This document shows, in pieces, positions 24,795 through 32,728 of a DNA stretch of 64,000 nucleotides. The position numbers and the translations under genes were made by a program. The first letter of the stretch is position 1; each line of letters opens with the position of its first letter. The notes under the pieces are model-generated. The model ran no database searches. It worked only from the letters and a program-made list of their open reading frames with translations, and was not told the origin of the DNA. The DNA is taken from assembly GCA_963666755.2 (NCBI GenBank), contig CAXXGW010000009.1:1116001-1180000 (forward strand), in the 5' to 3' direction. This stretch comes from CAXXOK01 sp963666755 (GTDB lineage: Bacteria > Bacillota > Clostridia > Christensenellales > Aristaeellaceae).

Positions 24795-24870
24795 TGGTGG
24801 TCTGTACTGGACTCGAACCAGTGACCCCATCGATGTGAACGATGTGCTCTACCAACTGAGCCAACAGACC
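24795..24870 (-). tRNA. tRNA-Val (anticodon CAC)
   Basis: Minus strand, 76 bases with encoded CCA. The acceptor stem GGTCTGT/ACAGACC is perfect, D arm GGCTCAGTTGGTAGAGC, anticodon stem CATCG/CGATG with loop TTCACAT giving CAC at 34-36, and T arm ACTGG-TTCGAGT-CCAGT. The 3' discriminator A and CCA follow. It reads GUG. Confidence 0.97.
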
Positions 24871-24968
24871 ATATAGTCGCGCTTTAGCCCTCCGCATTCC
24901 GCCAAACCACTCCGGTTGTGGACGTTGGCGACCGACGAGCAATTGGAGGTGCTATCAGCGACTGATAT

Positions 24969-24997
24969 ACAATATCACATTCGTGTCGGGTTGTCAA
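24969..24997 (-). promoter_or_regulatory. Possible promoter of tRNA-Val
   Basis: Minus strand: TTGACA (24997-24992), 17-base spacer, TATTGT (24974-24969), about 100 bases upstream of the tRNA. The -35 is perfect and the -10 is four of six. Confidence 0.5.
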
Positions 24998-25139
24998 CAG
25001 GCGTTTCAGTGTTTTCGTATCTTTTTTACGCTGGATTCCGGCCATGGCGGGAGCCGCGTATGCCGAGCATCCTCACGCGCTTAAAACGACAGCATGACGC
25101 AACCCGTGCGCTTTTCCTTTCAGATACCTTGCTCTTGGG

Positions 25140-25167
25140 TTGACATTTTTCTTTGGCGCGTTATGAT
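25140..25167 (+). promoter_or_regulatory. Promoter of nudC
   Basis: TTGACA (25140-25145), 16-base spacer, TATGAT (25162-25167), 31 bases before the start codon. Confidence 0.75.
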
Positions 25168-25198
25168 GGTAGCGATCTTGAACCATTGAGGTGTCGAT

Positions 25199-26068
25199 AT
25201 GCTGCTAAACCCCGCGCACGACCAGTTCCACCTGAATTATGACCCTAATCCCTGTGCCCCGGAGGATCTGCTGCTGATCATCATGGGCGACGCGGTGCTG
25301 CTGAAAACGGCAGGAGAATGTAAAGCGTTGCCTTCCTGTGGGGAGCTGGTGGCTTTCCCGCTGCCGAGCGCGCCTCTGCACGCGTTTACCCAAGGGGCGC
25401 AGCGTGTATTTCTAGGGTTGCCCGCGGAGCGCTCTCCGGCACCGGAAGGGTTTACGTGGGAGCCGGTGCGCATTTTCCGCGAACTGGATTCTCAGCAGGA
25501 TGCGCTCTTTCTGATTTTGGCTTACCATCTGGCAACCTGGTATACACGCCACCGTTTCTGCGGTGCCTGCGGCGGGCCGATGCACCCGGCGGCGGAGGAG
25601 CGCGCGCTGGTCTGCGATCACTGCGGGCTGTCGGTTTATCCGCAAATTTCACCGGCTGTGATCGTCGCCATCGTCGATGGGGATCGTTTGCTGTTGGCCC
25701 GCAACGCAACCGGCGCCTTCCGGCACTATTCGCTGATTGCTGGGTATGTGGAGGTGGGGGAATCGCTGGAGCAGGCTGCCCGCCGCGAAATTCTGGAAGA
25801 GGTCGGGCTGAAGGTAAAGCATCTCCGCTACATGGGCAGCCAGCCGTGGGGCTTGTCCCAAAGCCTGATGGTCGGTTTCTGCGCCGCGCTGGATGGGGAT
25901 GCAACCATCACCCTGCAGGCAAGCGAACTGGCGGATGCGCAGTGGTTTGACGCGCAGTCGTTGCCGGAGCATGCGGGGCCCGCCAGCATCGCTTACGAGC
26001 TGATTGAGCGGTTCCGCACGGGCAGGCTGGATACGCCGCTGGACGATACTCCCGAAGAAAGGGCATAA
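25199..26068 (+). CDS. nudC: NAD(+) diphosphatase / NADH pyrophosphatase (Nudix)
   Basis: A 289-residue cytoplasmic Nudix hydrolase. The N-terminal third is NUDIX-like and variable. A zinc ribbon follows with two CxxC pairs ('FCGACGGPM', 'VCDHCGL'), then 'YPQISPAVIVAI', and the Nudix box 'GYVEVGESLEQAARREILEEVGL', and the downstream 'SQPWGLSQSLMVGF' (the SQPWPFPxS motif of NudC). It hydrolyses NAD(H) to NMN(H) and AMP and can remove NAD caps from RNA. ATG 25199 is preceded by GAGGTG. Ends with a basic/acidic tail; single-gene unit. Confidence 0.92.
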   Translation: MLLNPAHDQFHLNYDPNPCAPEDLLLIIMGDAVLLKTAGECKALPSCGELVAFPLPSAPLHAFTQGAQRVFLGLPAERSPAPEGFTWEPVRIFRELDSQQDALFLILAYHLATWYTRHRFCGACGGPMHPAAEERALVCDHCGLSVYPQISPAVIVAIVDGDRLLLARNATGAFRHYSLIAGYVEVGESLEQAARREILEEVGLKVKHLRYMGSQPWGLSQSLMVGFCAALDGDATITLQASELADAQWFDAQSLPEHAGPASIAYELIERFRTGRLDTPLDDTPEERA

Positions 26069-26402
26069 TCTCTGCGGAAGCAGGCTCCAGTTCAGCTGAG
26101 AACCATGTCCGGCATCATCAACAGCGGATCGCTTGGCATCACCCTCAGCGTAACGTAATGGCTGTACTGGCCAAGATTAGCCCCGTGGAACAGCTCCACC
26201 ATCAGATCAATTTTCGTATCTGCGGCAAACCTCGGTAGGCACGCTGCAAACCGGGTTTGATTTCGTGCCGGAGCAGAAAGACCATGGCCGCGCTCGGCGC
26301 GTTGCCTGCAAAGGGGATTGATGTTCCCAACGTTGCAGGCGCAACCGCTGTCATAACAGCCGCCTATGGATGCGCTCACAAAATGCAGGGGTGAATTCGC
26401 CG
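26069..26402. other. Intergenic region with a possible gene remnant
   Basis: About 330 bases between nudC and the yitT promoter. On the minus strand a frame from roughly 26240 to 26092 reads 'KIDLMVELFHGANLGQYSHYV' and ends 'LLMMPDMVLS', which looks protein-like but is linked to nothing upstream and has no start. I cannot name it. Confidence 0.3.
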
Positions 26403-26431
26403 TTGAAACCGACTTCGTTTTAGCATACAAT
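26403..26431 (+). promoter_or_regulatory. Promoter of the YitT-family gene
   Basis: TTGAAA (26403-26408), 17-base spacer, TACAAT (26426-26431), 60 bases before the start codon. Confidence 0.72.
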
Positions 26432-26491
26432 AGGGCTCGTGAAACAGCCAGAGATCGATCCGGGGAATCTTTGCCTTATGGGGAGTGTAGA

Positions 26492-27385
26492 ATGCAGAAC
26501 GCCGTACCCAAACCAACCGCGCAGGGCAAACGTAGCACGGTTCATACTTTACAGGAATATGCCCTGCTAACGCTGGGGTCGCTGCTGATTGCCGTCGGTG
26601 TTTATTTTTTTAAATTTCCCAACCATTTTTCAACAGGCGGGGTCAGTGGCCTTTCGATTATCCTGAACCGGTATTTTCCCGATCTCAGTCAGGCGACGCT
26701 GATGTTCGTCATCAACCAGCTACTACTGGTGGTGGGGTTTGCGGTATTTGGCAAGAGCTTCGGGTTTCGCACGGCGTATTGCAGTCTGGTCATGTCCGGC
26801 GCGGCGTGGGTGCTGGAAGCGCTCATCCCCATGAAGGCGCCAATGACCTCGCAACCGCTGATGGAGCTGATATTCGCCGTAACGCTGCCGGCAATCGGCA
26901 GCGCGATTCTCTTCAATCTGGAGTCGTCCAGCGGCGGCACGGATGTCGTGGCAATGATCCTGCGCAAGTACACCTCGCTGAATATCGGGGTGAGCCTGCT
27001 TGCCGCCGATTTTCTGATTACCGCGATGGCGTGTGTCGCCTTTAACATGGAAACCGGGCTTTTCAGCATTCTGGGCCTGATGATTAAGGCCGTCGTGGTG
27101 GACCTTGTGCTGGAGAACATCAAGGTACACAAGTGCTTCCAGATCATTACATCCAAGCCGGACGCCATCATTCGCTTTATTGTAGAAACGCTGCACCGCG
27201 GCGCAACCAACATCTGCGGCGAGGGCGCCTATACCCACGAGAACAAGACCGTGATCCTGACGGTGGTCAACCGTGCGCAGGCAATCCAACTGCGGCATTT
27301 TGCCAAAACGACGGACCCCGGCTGCTTTATCCTGATTACAAACACCGGGGAGATCATTGGTAAGGGTTTCCGCGGCGCCATATAA
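26492..27385 (+). CDS. YitT-family (DUF161/DUF2179) membrane protein
   Basis: A 297-residue protein with five hydrophobic helices in the first two thirds (from 'YALLTLGSLLIAVGVYFF') and a soluble C-terminal DUF2179 domain (about 210-297, 'KVHKCFQIITSKPDAIIRFI', 'HRGATNICGEGAYTHENKTVI'). Family-typical stretches include 'FKFPNHFSTGGVSGLSIIL' and 'ESSSGGTDVVAMILRKYT'. Biochemical role is not firmly known for YitT proteins. ATG 26492 follows GGGGAGTG and lies 60 bases after a good promoter; the longer frame begins upstream of it. The next gene follows 32 bases on. Confidence 0.9.
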   Translation: MQNAVPKPTAQGKRSTVHTLQEYALLTLGSLLIAVGVYFFKFPNHFSTGGVSGLSIILNRYFPDLSQATLMFVINQLLLVVGFAVFGKSFGFRTAYCSLVMSGAAWVLEALIPMKAPMTSQPLMELIFAVTLPAIGSAILFNLESSSGGTDVVAMILRKYTSLNIGVSLLAADFLITAMACVAFNMETGLFSILGLMIKAVVVDLVLENIKVHKCFQIITSKPDAIIRFIVETLHRGATNICGEGAYTHENKTVILTVVNRAQAIQLRHFAKTTDPGCFILITNTGEIIGKGFRGAI

Positions 27386-27417
27386 ACACAACAAACCAAA
27401 AAGGGGAGGGGATACGG

Positions 27418-27888
27418 TTGCGGTATCAAAGCGCACTTCTGGCCGTACGCGACGTGAAAAAGAGCGTAGCGTTTTACCAGCGCTGGTTTGGCATGGAAAT
27501 CGAGGCGGACTTCGGCTGGAATGTTTGTTTCAAGGGCGGGCTGGCTTTGCAGGAGCACTTTGCTGAACTGCTGGGCCTGCCGGAAGACAGCGTAGTGGAA
27601 CGCTCGCACAACATGGAACTGTACTTTGAGTCTGAGGATTTGGACGCCTTCTCCGAAAAGCTAAAGGCCGATCCGGACATCGCATGGGTGCATCCCATTA
27701 AGGAGTACCCCTGGTGCCAGCGCGTGCTGCGGATTTATGATCCGGATCAGCATATTCTGGAAGTTGGCGAAAGCATGACCAAGGTGTTCAAGCGTGTCTA
27801 TGCGCAGGGGCATACCATCGAAGAAACCGCCGCCATGACGCAGCATCCGGTCGCCTATGTGCGTACCGTTCTGGAGGGAAGCCTGTGA
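27418..27888 (+). CDS. VOC/glyoxalase-fold protein with C-terminal helix extension
   Basis: A 156-residue protein. Residues 1-115 are a vicinal-oxygen-chelate fold: 'ALLAVRDVKKSVAFYQRWFGMEIE', 'GLALQEHF', 'ELYFESEDLDAFSEKL' and 'LRIYDPDQHILEVGE', holding the usual metal-ligand positions (His/Glu pairs). The C-terminal 35 residues ('HTIEETAAMTQHPVAYVRTVLE') resemble a short helix-turn-helix-like tail. It probably acts on a small thiol or aromatic; substrate unknown. The start is TTG 27418 after AAAGGGGAGGGG. It overlaps the acetyltransferase gene by four bases, so the two are coupled. Confidence 0.82.
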   Translation: MRYQSALLAVRDVKKSVAFYQRWFGMEIEADFGWNVCFKGGLALQEHFAELLGLPEDSVVERSHNMELYFESEDLDAFSEKLKADPDIAWVHPIKEYPWCQRVLRIYDPDQHILEVGESMTKVFKRVYAQGHTIEETAAMTQHPVAYVRTVLEGSL

Positions 27889-28325
27889 CTGTAACAATCC
27901 GCGGCGCATTGCCCGCCGATACGCAGCGCATTGTCGAGCTCAACCGGAGCGCGCTTGGCTATACGGTCGATCCGCAGGCGCTGCAGACGCAACTGGAACG
28001 GATTTTGTTACGGCCGACGGATCGCCTGCTGGTGGCTGCCGATGCGCAAAGCGGCCGTGTGGAGGGGTTCGTGCATGCGGCGGATTACGAAACGCTGCAC
28101 AGCGGGCGGCTTAAAAACATCGTTGCGCTGGCAGTAGACCCCGCAAAACAGGGGCAGGGGTTGGGCCGAATGCTGCTGGAAGCGGTAGAGCATTGGGCCC
28201 GGGAGGAAGGCTGCGATGGCGTGCGGCTTGTTTCCGGCATGCAACGCACACAGGCGCATGCTTTCTATACGCATTGCGGGTACACCATGCGTAAGGAACA
28301 GAAGAATTTCATCCGCTACTTTTAA
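27885..28325 (+). CDS. GNAT-family N-acetyltransferase
   Basis: A 146-residue cytoplasmic acetyltransferase. The acetyl-CoA binding motif is 'VALAVDPAKQGQGLGRMLLEAVEHWA' (Q/RxxGxG/A as QGQGLG, about residues 86-100), followed by 'RLVSGMQRTQAHAFYTHCGY', typical of motif B. Start GTG 27885 overlaps the VOC stop as GTGA. The acceptor is unknown. The pair VOC-GNAT could be a small detoxification unit. A strong terminator follows. Confidence 0.88.
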   Translation: MTVTIRGALPADTQRIVELNRSALGYTVDPQALQTQLERILLRPTDRLLVAADAQSGRVEGFVHAADYETLHSGRLKNIVALAVDPAKQGQGLGRMLLEAVEHWAREEGCDGVRLVSGMQRTQAHAFYTHCGYTMRKEQKNFIRYF

Positions 28326-28336
28326 GCCGGAGCGAA

Positions 28337-28366
28337 CGGAGCACCCCCGTGGGTGCTCTGTTTTAC
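28337..28366 (+). terminator. Terminator after the acetyltransferase gene
   Basis: GAGCACCC (28339-28346), loop CCGT, GGGTGCTC, then TGTTTTAC. Confidence 0.85.
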
Positions 28367-28675
28367 GCAAAGGGATACAACCTGCGCATGCAGTATTGCA
28401 GGATATTGGAAGGCTTTCCTGCATCCTGCCGGGCAGAGGGGGGAGTGAGGGGAAAAACCGGAAATACCCCGAAAAGCGCAGCGGTTCCGGCGTGGTGGGT
28501 ACGGCCGGACGGGCTTGCCTTTCTCGTATTCTTCACGTAAAATCGAAAGATTTCGGGCTTGCCAATCCACAGCTTCTAGTATAAAATAAATAAGAATGAC
28601 ATCAGATCATAGCGGCTATACCTCGTCTGCCAGACGGAGACGATCGGCGTGCCTTGATCCGAAGGAGGTCGCACC
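28367..28675 (+). other. Leader region of upp and the V-ATPase operon
   Basis: About 310 bases without a gene. It has a weak promoter-like pair TTGCCA (28559-28564) with a 15-base spacer to TATAAA (28580-28585), then an AT-rich start region and a small stem CGTCTgccAGACG (28625-28637) 40 bases ahead of the upp start. Confidence 0.45.
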
Positions 28676-29305
28676 TTGAGCAAAGTCCATATTCTGGACC
28701 ATCCCCTGATCCAGCACAAGCTGAGCATCATGCGCAATAAGGAAACCGGTGCCAAGGAATTCCGCGAACTGCTGGAAGAAATTTCGATGCTGATGGTTTA
28801 CGAAGTGACCCGGGACCTGCCCACCGAAGAGGTGGAGGTGGAGACCCCGATCGGGCTCACGAAAACCAAAATGCTCAGCGGCAAGAAGATCGGCATTGTA
28901 CCGATCCTGCGCGCCGGCCTGGGCATGGTGGACGGCGTTACCAAGCTGATCCCAGCGGCGCGCATCGGGCATATCGGCCTGTACCGCGATCCGGAAACGC
29001 TGCAGCCGGTGGAGTATTACTGCAAGCTGCCTGCCGACAGCGAAAACCGCGAGCTGATTGTGCTGGACCCGATGCTGGCTACCGGCGGCAGCGCCTCGGC
29101 CGCCATCACCTTCATCAAGCAGCGCAACTGCAAGAACATCCGTCTGGTCAACCTGATTGCCGCGCCGGAAGGGATTCGGCGCATCCAGCACGACCATCCC
29201 GACGTGGACATTTTCGTAGCCGCCTGTGACGAGCGTTTGAATGAGCACGGCTACATCGTTCCCGGCCTGGGGGATGCGGGCGATCGCCTGTTTGGCACCA
29301 AGTAA
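28676..29305 (+). CDS. upp: Uracil phosphoribosyltransferase
   Basis: A 209-residue enzyme that makes UMP from uracil and PRPP in pyrimidine salvage. Signatures are 'ILDHPLIQHKLSIMRNKETGAKEFRELLEEIS' spread over the N-terminus, 'IVPILRAGLGMVDG', the PRPP loop 'LDPMLATGGSA' and the uracil-binding C-terminus 'YIVPGLGDAGDRLFGT'. Start is TTG 28676, nine bases after GAAGGAGG. The V-ATPase genes begin 33 bases later with no terminator between them, so it is probably cotranscribed with them, echoing the classical upp-atp linkage of Firmicutes. Confidence 0.97.
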   Translation: MSKVHILDHPLIQHKLSIMRNKETGAKEFRELLEEISMLMVYEVTRDLPTEEVEVETPIGLTKTKMLSGKKIGIVPILRAGLGMVDGVTKLIPAARIGHIGLYRDPETLQPVEYYCKLPADSENRELIVLDPMLATGGSASAAITFIKQRNCKNIRLVNLIAAPEGIRRIQHDHPDVDIFVAACDERLNEHGYIVPGLGDAGDRLFGTK

Positions 29306-29338
29306 CCGGTCCCACAGCAACCGCAAGGAGGGGTACGC

Positions 29339-29662
29339 ATGGCACGGGAAGTCTTTCAGGCGGTGCAGGCCGCCGAAAATAAGGCGGATCAGCTGATTCA
29401 GGAAGCACAGCGCAGCGCACGCGATGTGCTTAAAACGGCGGAGGCCGCCGTAACGGCGCAGGAGCGGGAAAGCGCGATGGAACATCGCACCCTGTACCAG
29501 AACCTGCTCAAGCAGAAACAGACCGCCGTGGAGGCGCAGCTGGCTGCCCGCCATACCGAAACGCTCTCGCAGCAGGAAAACGTGCTGCACGAGGCGGAAA
29601 GTCGGCTGGAAACGGCTGCGCACCTTGTGTTTGAAAGGGTATGGAACGATGGCAATCGTTGA
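29339..29662 (+). CDS. ntpF: V-type ATP synthase peripheral-stalk subunit (NtpF/AhaH-like)
   Basis: A 107-residue coiled-coil protein ('AAENKADQLIQEAQRSARDVLKTAEA', 'QLAARHTETLSQQENVLHEAES') with heptads over nearly its whole length. It is the first gene of the V-ATPase operon, the position of NtpF/AhaH, which pairs with subunit E to form the stator stalk. ATG 29339 follows GCAAGGAGG. It overlaps the next gene by 14 bases. Sequence conservation in this family is low; the call rests on length, coiled coil and position. Confidence 0.82.
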   Translation: MAREVFQAVQAAENKADQLIQEAQRSARDVLKTAEAAVTAQERESAMEHRTLYQNLLKQKQTAVEAQLAARHTETLSQQENVLHEAESRLETAAHLVFERVWNDGNR

Positions 29663-31565
29663 TATGAAGCATGTGGATATGCTGGCGCTGGATCGGGACC
29701 GGCCGGCACTCCTGAAGGCCATCCAAAAGCTCGGCTGCTTTCAGCTGCAAGCCTCCGACGCGGAAGATGTGACCTTCAACCGCATCGGCGCCCTGCGCGA
29801 GCTGCCCACGTTGGAGGAGACGCTCAACCGCGTCGCCTGGGCCATTCAAAAGCTGAACCGCTACGATACCACCAAAAAAGCGCTGATGGCCGACAAGCCG
29901 AGCATTGACGAGGCGCAGGCCGAAGCGCTGCTGGCCCGCGAAGCCGCTTTGCTGGAAGTGGTTTCGCAACTGGAGGCTTTGGAGCGCGAGGCCGGGGATC
30001 TGCGCGGGCAGGCGGCGCGTGTCGCGGCGACACGGGAGCAGTTGCTGCCCTGGCGCACGCTGGCCCTTCCGCTGGAAGAAGTGCACGCGACCCGCAACAC
30101 GGTGGCCATGCTGGGCACCGTACGCCTGTCGGCACTGGATGCCTGGAATGCGGAACATACGCTGGGCGATCTGTGTGCCATCGAAATGGTTTCCACAGAA
30201 CGCGATTTGGCGTATGTGTATGTGCTTGCCCATCGGGATCAGCGCGACGCGCTCATGCAGGCCCTCAAGGACGGCGGCTTTGCGCCTGTCACGGTTCCGC
30301 AGGGAGCGGGCACGGCCGATCAGCGTCTGGAAACCCTGCGCGCTGAAGACGAAACGCTGGACGCGCAGCTGAACGAGAACACCGCCAAGGTAGCGGCATT
30401 AGGCACCCATCTGAATGATTTGCGCTTTTTGTACGATCTGCTGCAATCCAAACGCCAGCGCCTGCTGGCCGCGCGCAGTCTGTCGGCGTCCGAGCGCACC
30501 TTCTTTTTACAGGGCTGGGTGCCGGAACCCATGATCCCCAAAGTGGAAGAAAAGCTCAAGGCGGTTTCGCCTACAGTGGCGCTGGAGTTCTACGACCCCG
30601 CGGAGGGGGAGGAGCCCCCGGTACTCCTGCATAACGCCCCGGTGTTCACGCCGTTTGAATCGGTCGTAACCGGCTTTTCACTGCCTGCGCCGTACAGCAT
30701 CGACCCCACGGCCATCATGACGCCCTTCTACATCAACTTTATGGGCATGATGATTTCCGACGCGGGTTACGGGCTGATGATGGCGATTATCATCCCGATC
30801 CTCATCAAATGGCTCAAGCCCGCGCCTAACACGCGCAAGATGCTCTGGCTCCTGATGGCGGGCGGTATTGCGACGCTGTTCTGGGGTGCGATGTATAACT
30901 CGTGGTTCGGGTTTGCCCCATGGCCGACCGTGTTTGATCCGATGAATAACGCGCTGCCCGTGATGGGCGTGTGCATCGGGCTTGGCGCGATACATCTGTT
31001 TACGGGGCTTGGTGTAGCCGCCTACATGAACATCCGGCGCGGGAAGCCGCTGGCCGCCGTGGCGGATCAGCTCAGCTGGTTCCTGCTGGTGGTGGGCCTT
31101 GCCCTGATGATCGTGCTGCCCGCCGTGGGCAAGTGGGTTGCGCTGACCGGCGCGGGCATCATTCTGGTGACCTCCGGGCGGGAGAAAACCAAGAATCCGT
31201 TCAAACGCCTGCTGAGCGGTCTGGGCGCGCTGTACGGCGCCACCAGCTGGATCAGCGACCTGCTCAGCTACATGCGTCTGTTTGGCATGGGTTTGGCAAC
31301 GGGCGTCATCGGCATGGTGATCAACATTCTGGTGGCAATGGTGTTCAAAGCAGGACCTATCGGCATGGTGCTGGGCGCGGTGCTGTTTGTAGGCGGGCAT
31401 CTGTTTAACGCCGGCATCAACACACTGGGCGCGTACGTGCACAGCTGCCGCCTGCAGTACATCGAGTTTTTCGGAAAGTTCTTCGAGGACGGGGGCAAGC
31501 CCTTCACCCCGCTGGCGGAGACCAGTCGCTATGTTTATGTGCGGGATGCGCGTCAGCCTTCCTGA
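29649..31565 (+). CDS. ntpI: V-type ATP synthase subunit I (a-subunit)
   Basis: A 638-residue subunit. The N-terminal 330 residues form the cytoplasmic stalk-binding half; the C-terminal half has about eight helices ('FYINFMGMMISDAGYGLMMAI', 'LLMAGGIATLFWGAMY', 'WISDLLSYMRLFGMGLATGVI', 'LFVGGHLFNAGINTLGAYVHSCRLQYIEFFGKFF'). The Arg in 'SYMRLFGMGLA' is the conserved half-channel arginine, and 'HSCRLQYIEFF' is the family C-terminal signature. It carries the stator half channels for ions moving through the K ring. ATG 29649 lies inside the previous gene's end. Confidence 0.95.
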   Translation: MAIVDMKHVDMLALDRDRPALLKAIQKLGCFQLQASDAEDVTFNRIGALRELPTLEETLNRVAWAIQKLNRYDTTKKALMADKPSIDEAQAEALLAREAALLEVVSQLEALEREAGDLRGQAARVAATREQLLPWRTLALPLEEVHATRNTVAMLGTVRLSALDAWNAEHTLGDLCAIEMVSTERDLAYVYVLAHRDQRDALMQALKDGGFAPVTVPQGAGTADQRLETLRAEDETLDAQLNENTAKVAALGTHLNDLRFLYDLLQSKRQRLLAARSLSASERTFFLQGWVPEPMIPKVEEKLKAVSPTVALEFYDPAEGEEPPVLLHNAPVFTPFESVVTGFSLPAPYSIDPTAIMTPFYINFMGMMISDAGYGLMMAIIIPILIKWLKPAPNTRKMLWLLMAGGIATLFWGAMYNSWFGFAPWPTVFDPMNNALPVMGVCIGLGAIHLFTGLGVAAYMNIRRGKPLAAVADQLSWFLLVVGLALMIVLPAVGKWVALTGAGIILVTSGREKTKNPFKRLLSGLGALYGATSWISDLLSYMRLFGMGLATGVIGMVINILVAMVFKAGPIGMVLGAVLFVGGHLFNAGINTLGAYVHSCRLQYIEFFGKFFEDGGKPFTPLAETSRYVYVRDARQPS

Positions 31566-31607
31566 CATAAAGATAAACAGCTTAACATGATTTAGGAGGT
31601 ACCCCTT

Positions 31608-32081
31608 ATGACAATCGGTCAGATTTTGGCTCTTCTTGGCGCGGCGATTGCCGTGGTCGGTTCCGGTATGGGTTCCAGCGCGGGCGTGGGCATCGCCGGC
31701 CAGACGTCGGCCGGTGTTTCTACCGAAAACCCGGAGGTCAACAGCAAACTGCTCCTGCTGCAGCTGCTGCCTGCCACGCAGGGTATCTACGGCTTCCTGA
31801 TCGCCGTAATCGTGCTGATTAACACCAACGTGCTGGGGGGCGCCATGAAAGCGGTAGAGCTCTATCAGGGCCTCGGCATCATGATGGGCTGCCTGCCGAT
31901 CGGTTTTGTGGGCTTCTTCTCCGGCATCAAGCAGGGCCAGGTTGCGGCCGCTGCCATGATCATGACCGGCCAGCGCCCCGAAATGAGCGGCAAGGGCATC
32001 ACCATGACCGTTATGGTGGAAACCTACGCGGTTCTGGCGCTGCTGACTTCCTTCCTGATCGTGAACTCCATCAAGCTGTAA
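31608..32081 (+). CDS. ntpK: V-type ATP synthase subunit K (rotor ring), sodium-type residues
   Basis: A 157-residue duplicated proteolipid with four helices. The C-terminal hairpin carries the ion-binding Glu, E138 in 'MVETYA'. The first hairpin has 'LQLLPATQGIYGF' with L54, T57, Q58 and Y61, and 'SGIKQG' supplies Q109. These are the residue types that bind Na+ in the Enterococcus hirae NtpK ring (L61, T64, Q65, Q110, E139). So Na+ rather than H+ coupling is predicted; this is inferred by analogy. ATG 31608 follows TTAGGAGG. Length is normal for the 16-kDa form. Confidence 0.95.
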   Translation: MTIGQILALLGAAIAVVGSGMGSSAGVGIAGQTSAGVSTENPEVNSKLLLLQLLPATQGIYGFLIAVIVLINTNVLGGAMKAVELYQGLGIMMGCLPIGFVGFFSGIKQGQVAAAAMIMTGQRPEMSGKGITMTVMVETYAVLALLTSFLIVNSIKL

Positions 32082-32091
32082 GGAGTATCGC

Positions 32092-32691
32092 ATGAACGCA
32101 CAAGCCATACTGGTCAAAATCGAGCAGGACGCGGCGGAGAATGCCGATCGGATCCTGCGCGAAGCGCGGGCAAAGGCCGACGAGCTGTTGGCCGCTTCCG
32201 GCGCAAAGATCGAGGGGCTGCGCGGCGCGCTGCTCAAACAGGCTGAGAAAGACGGCGCAGAGCTGGAACAGCGCATGCAGCGCATGGCCGAGCTGGAAGA
32301 CCGCAAACTGTTGCTGGGCCAAAAGCGCAAGCTGATCGACCGCGCGTTTGAGCTGGCCTACGCAAAGCTGCTGGCAGCCCCCGCCGCCGAGCGCCGCGCG
32401 TTTTTCCTGCGGCAGGTTACGGCTGGCGCCGCAGGTCACGAAACCCTCGCCGTGGGGGAAACAGCCTGCGATTGGTTTGACGACGGCTTTCTGGCCGACG
32501 CAAACCGGAGCCTTGCCGAAAAAGGCAAACCGGGCGCATTGACACTGGCGGCCAAGCGCGTGCCGGGCTGCGCGGGTGTAGTGCTCACGACCCGCGGCGC
32601 CGAGGTGCGCTGCACTTTTGAAGCGTTGATTGAGGAAGCGCGCGCCGGCCTGGAACAACAGGTGGCCGATACGCTGTTCCCGGCGCAATGA
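32092..32691 (+). CDS. ntpE: V-type ATP synthase subunit E
   Basis: A 199-residue stator-stalk subunit. The N-terminal 80 residues are a coiled coil ('DAAENADRILREARAKADELLAA', 'LKQAEKDGAELEQRMQRMAE'), followed by a globular head that contacts the A3B3 catalytic hexamer. It ends in the family-like 'EALIEEARAGLEQQVADTLF'. ATG 32092 is ten bases after the K stop with AAGGAG in between. It should dimerise with NtpF. Confidence 0.9.
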   Translation: MNAQAILVKIEQDAAENADRILREARAKADELLAASGAKIEGLRGALLKQAEKDGAELEQRMQRMAELEDRKLLLGQKRKLIDRAFELAYAKLLAAPAAERRAFFLRQVTAGAAGHETLAVGETACDWFDDGFLADANRSLAEKGKPGALTLAAKRVPGCAGVVLTTRGAEVRCTFEALIEEARAGLEQQVADTLFPAQ

Positions 32692-32728
32692 GTGCGCACA
32701 CCCCCATTGTTGGAAAGGAGGCCCGGCC

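Noticed and set aside
30678..32330. A 550-codon minus-strand frame opposite ntpI-ntpK
   Set aside because: Antisense shadow of membrane-protein genes with His/Gln/Arg-rich translation and no start signal.
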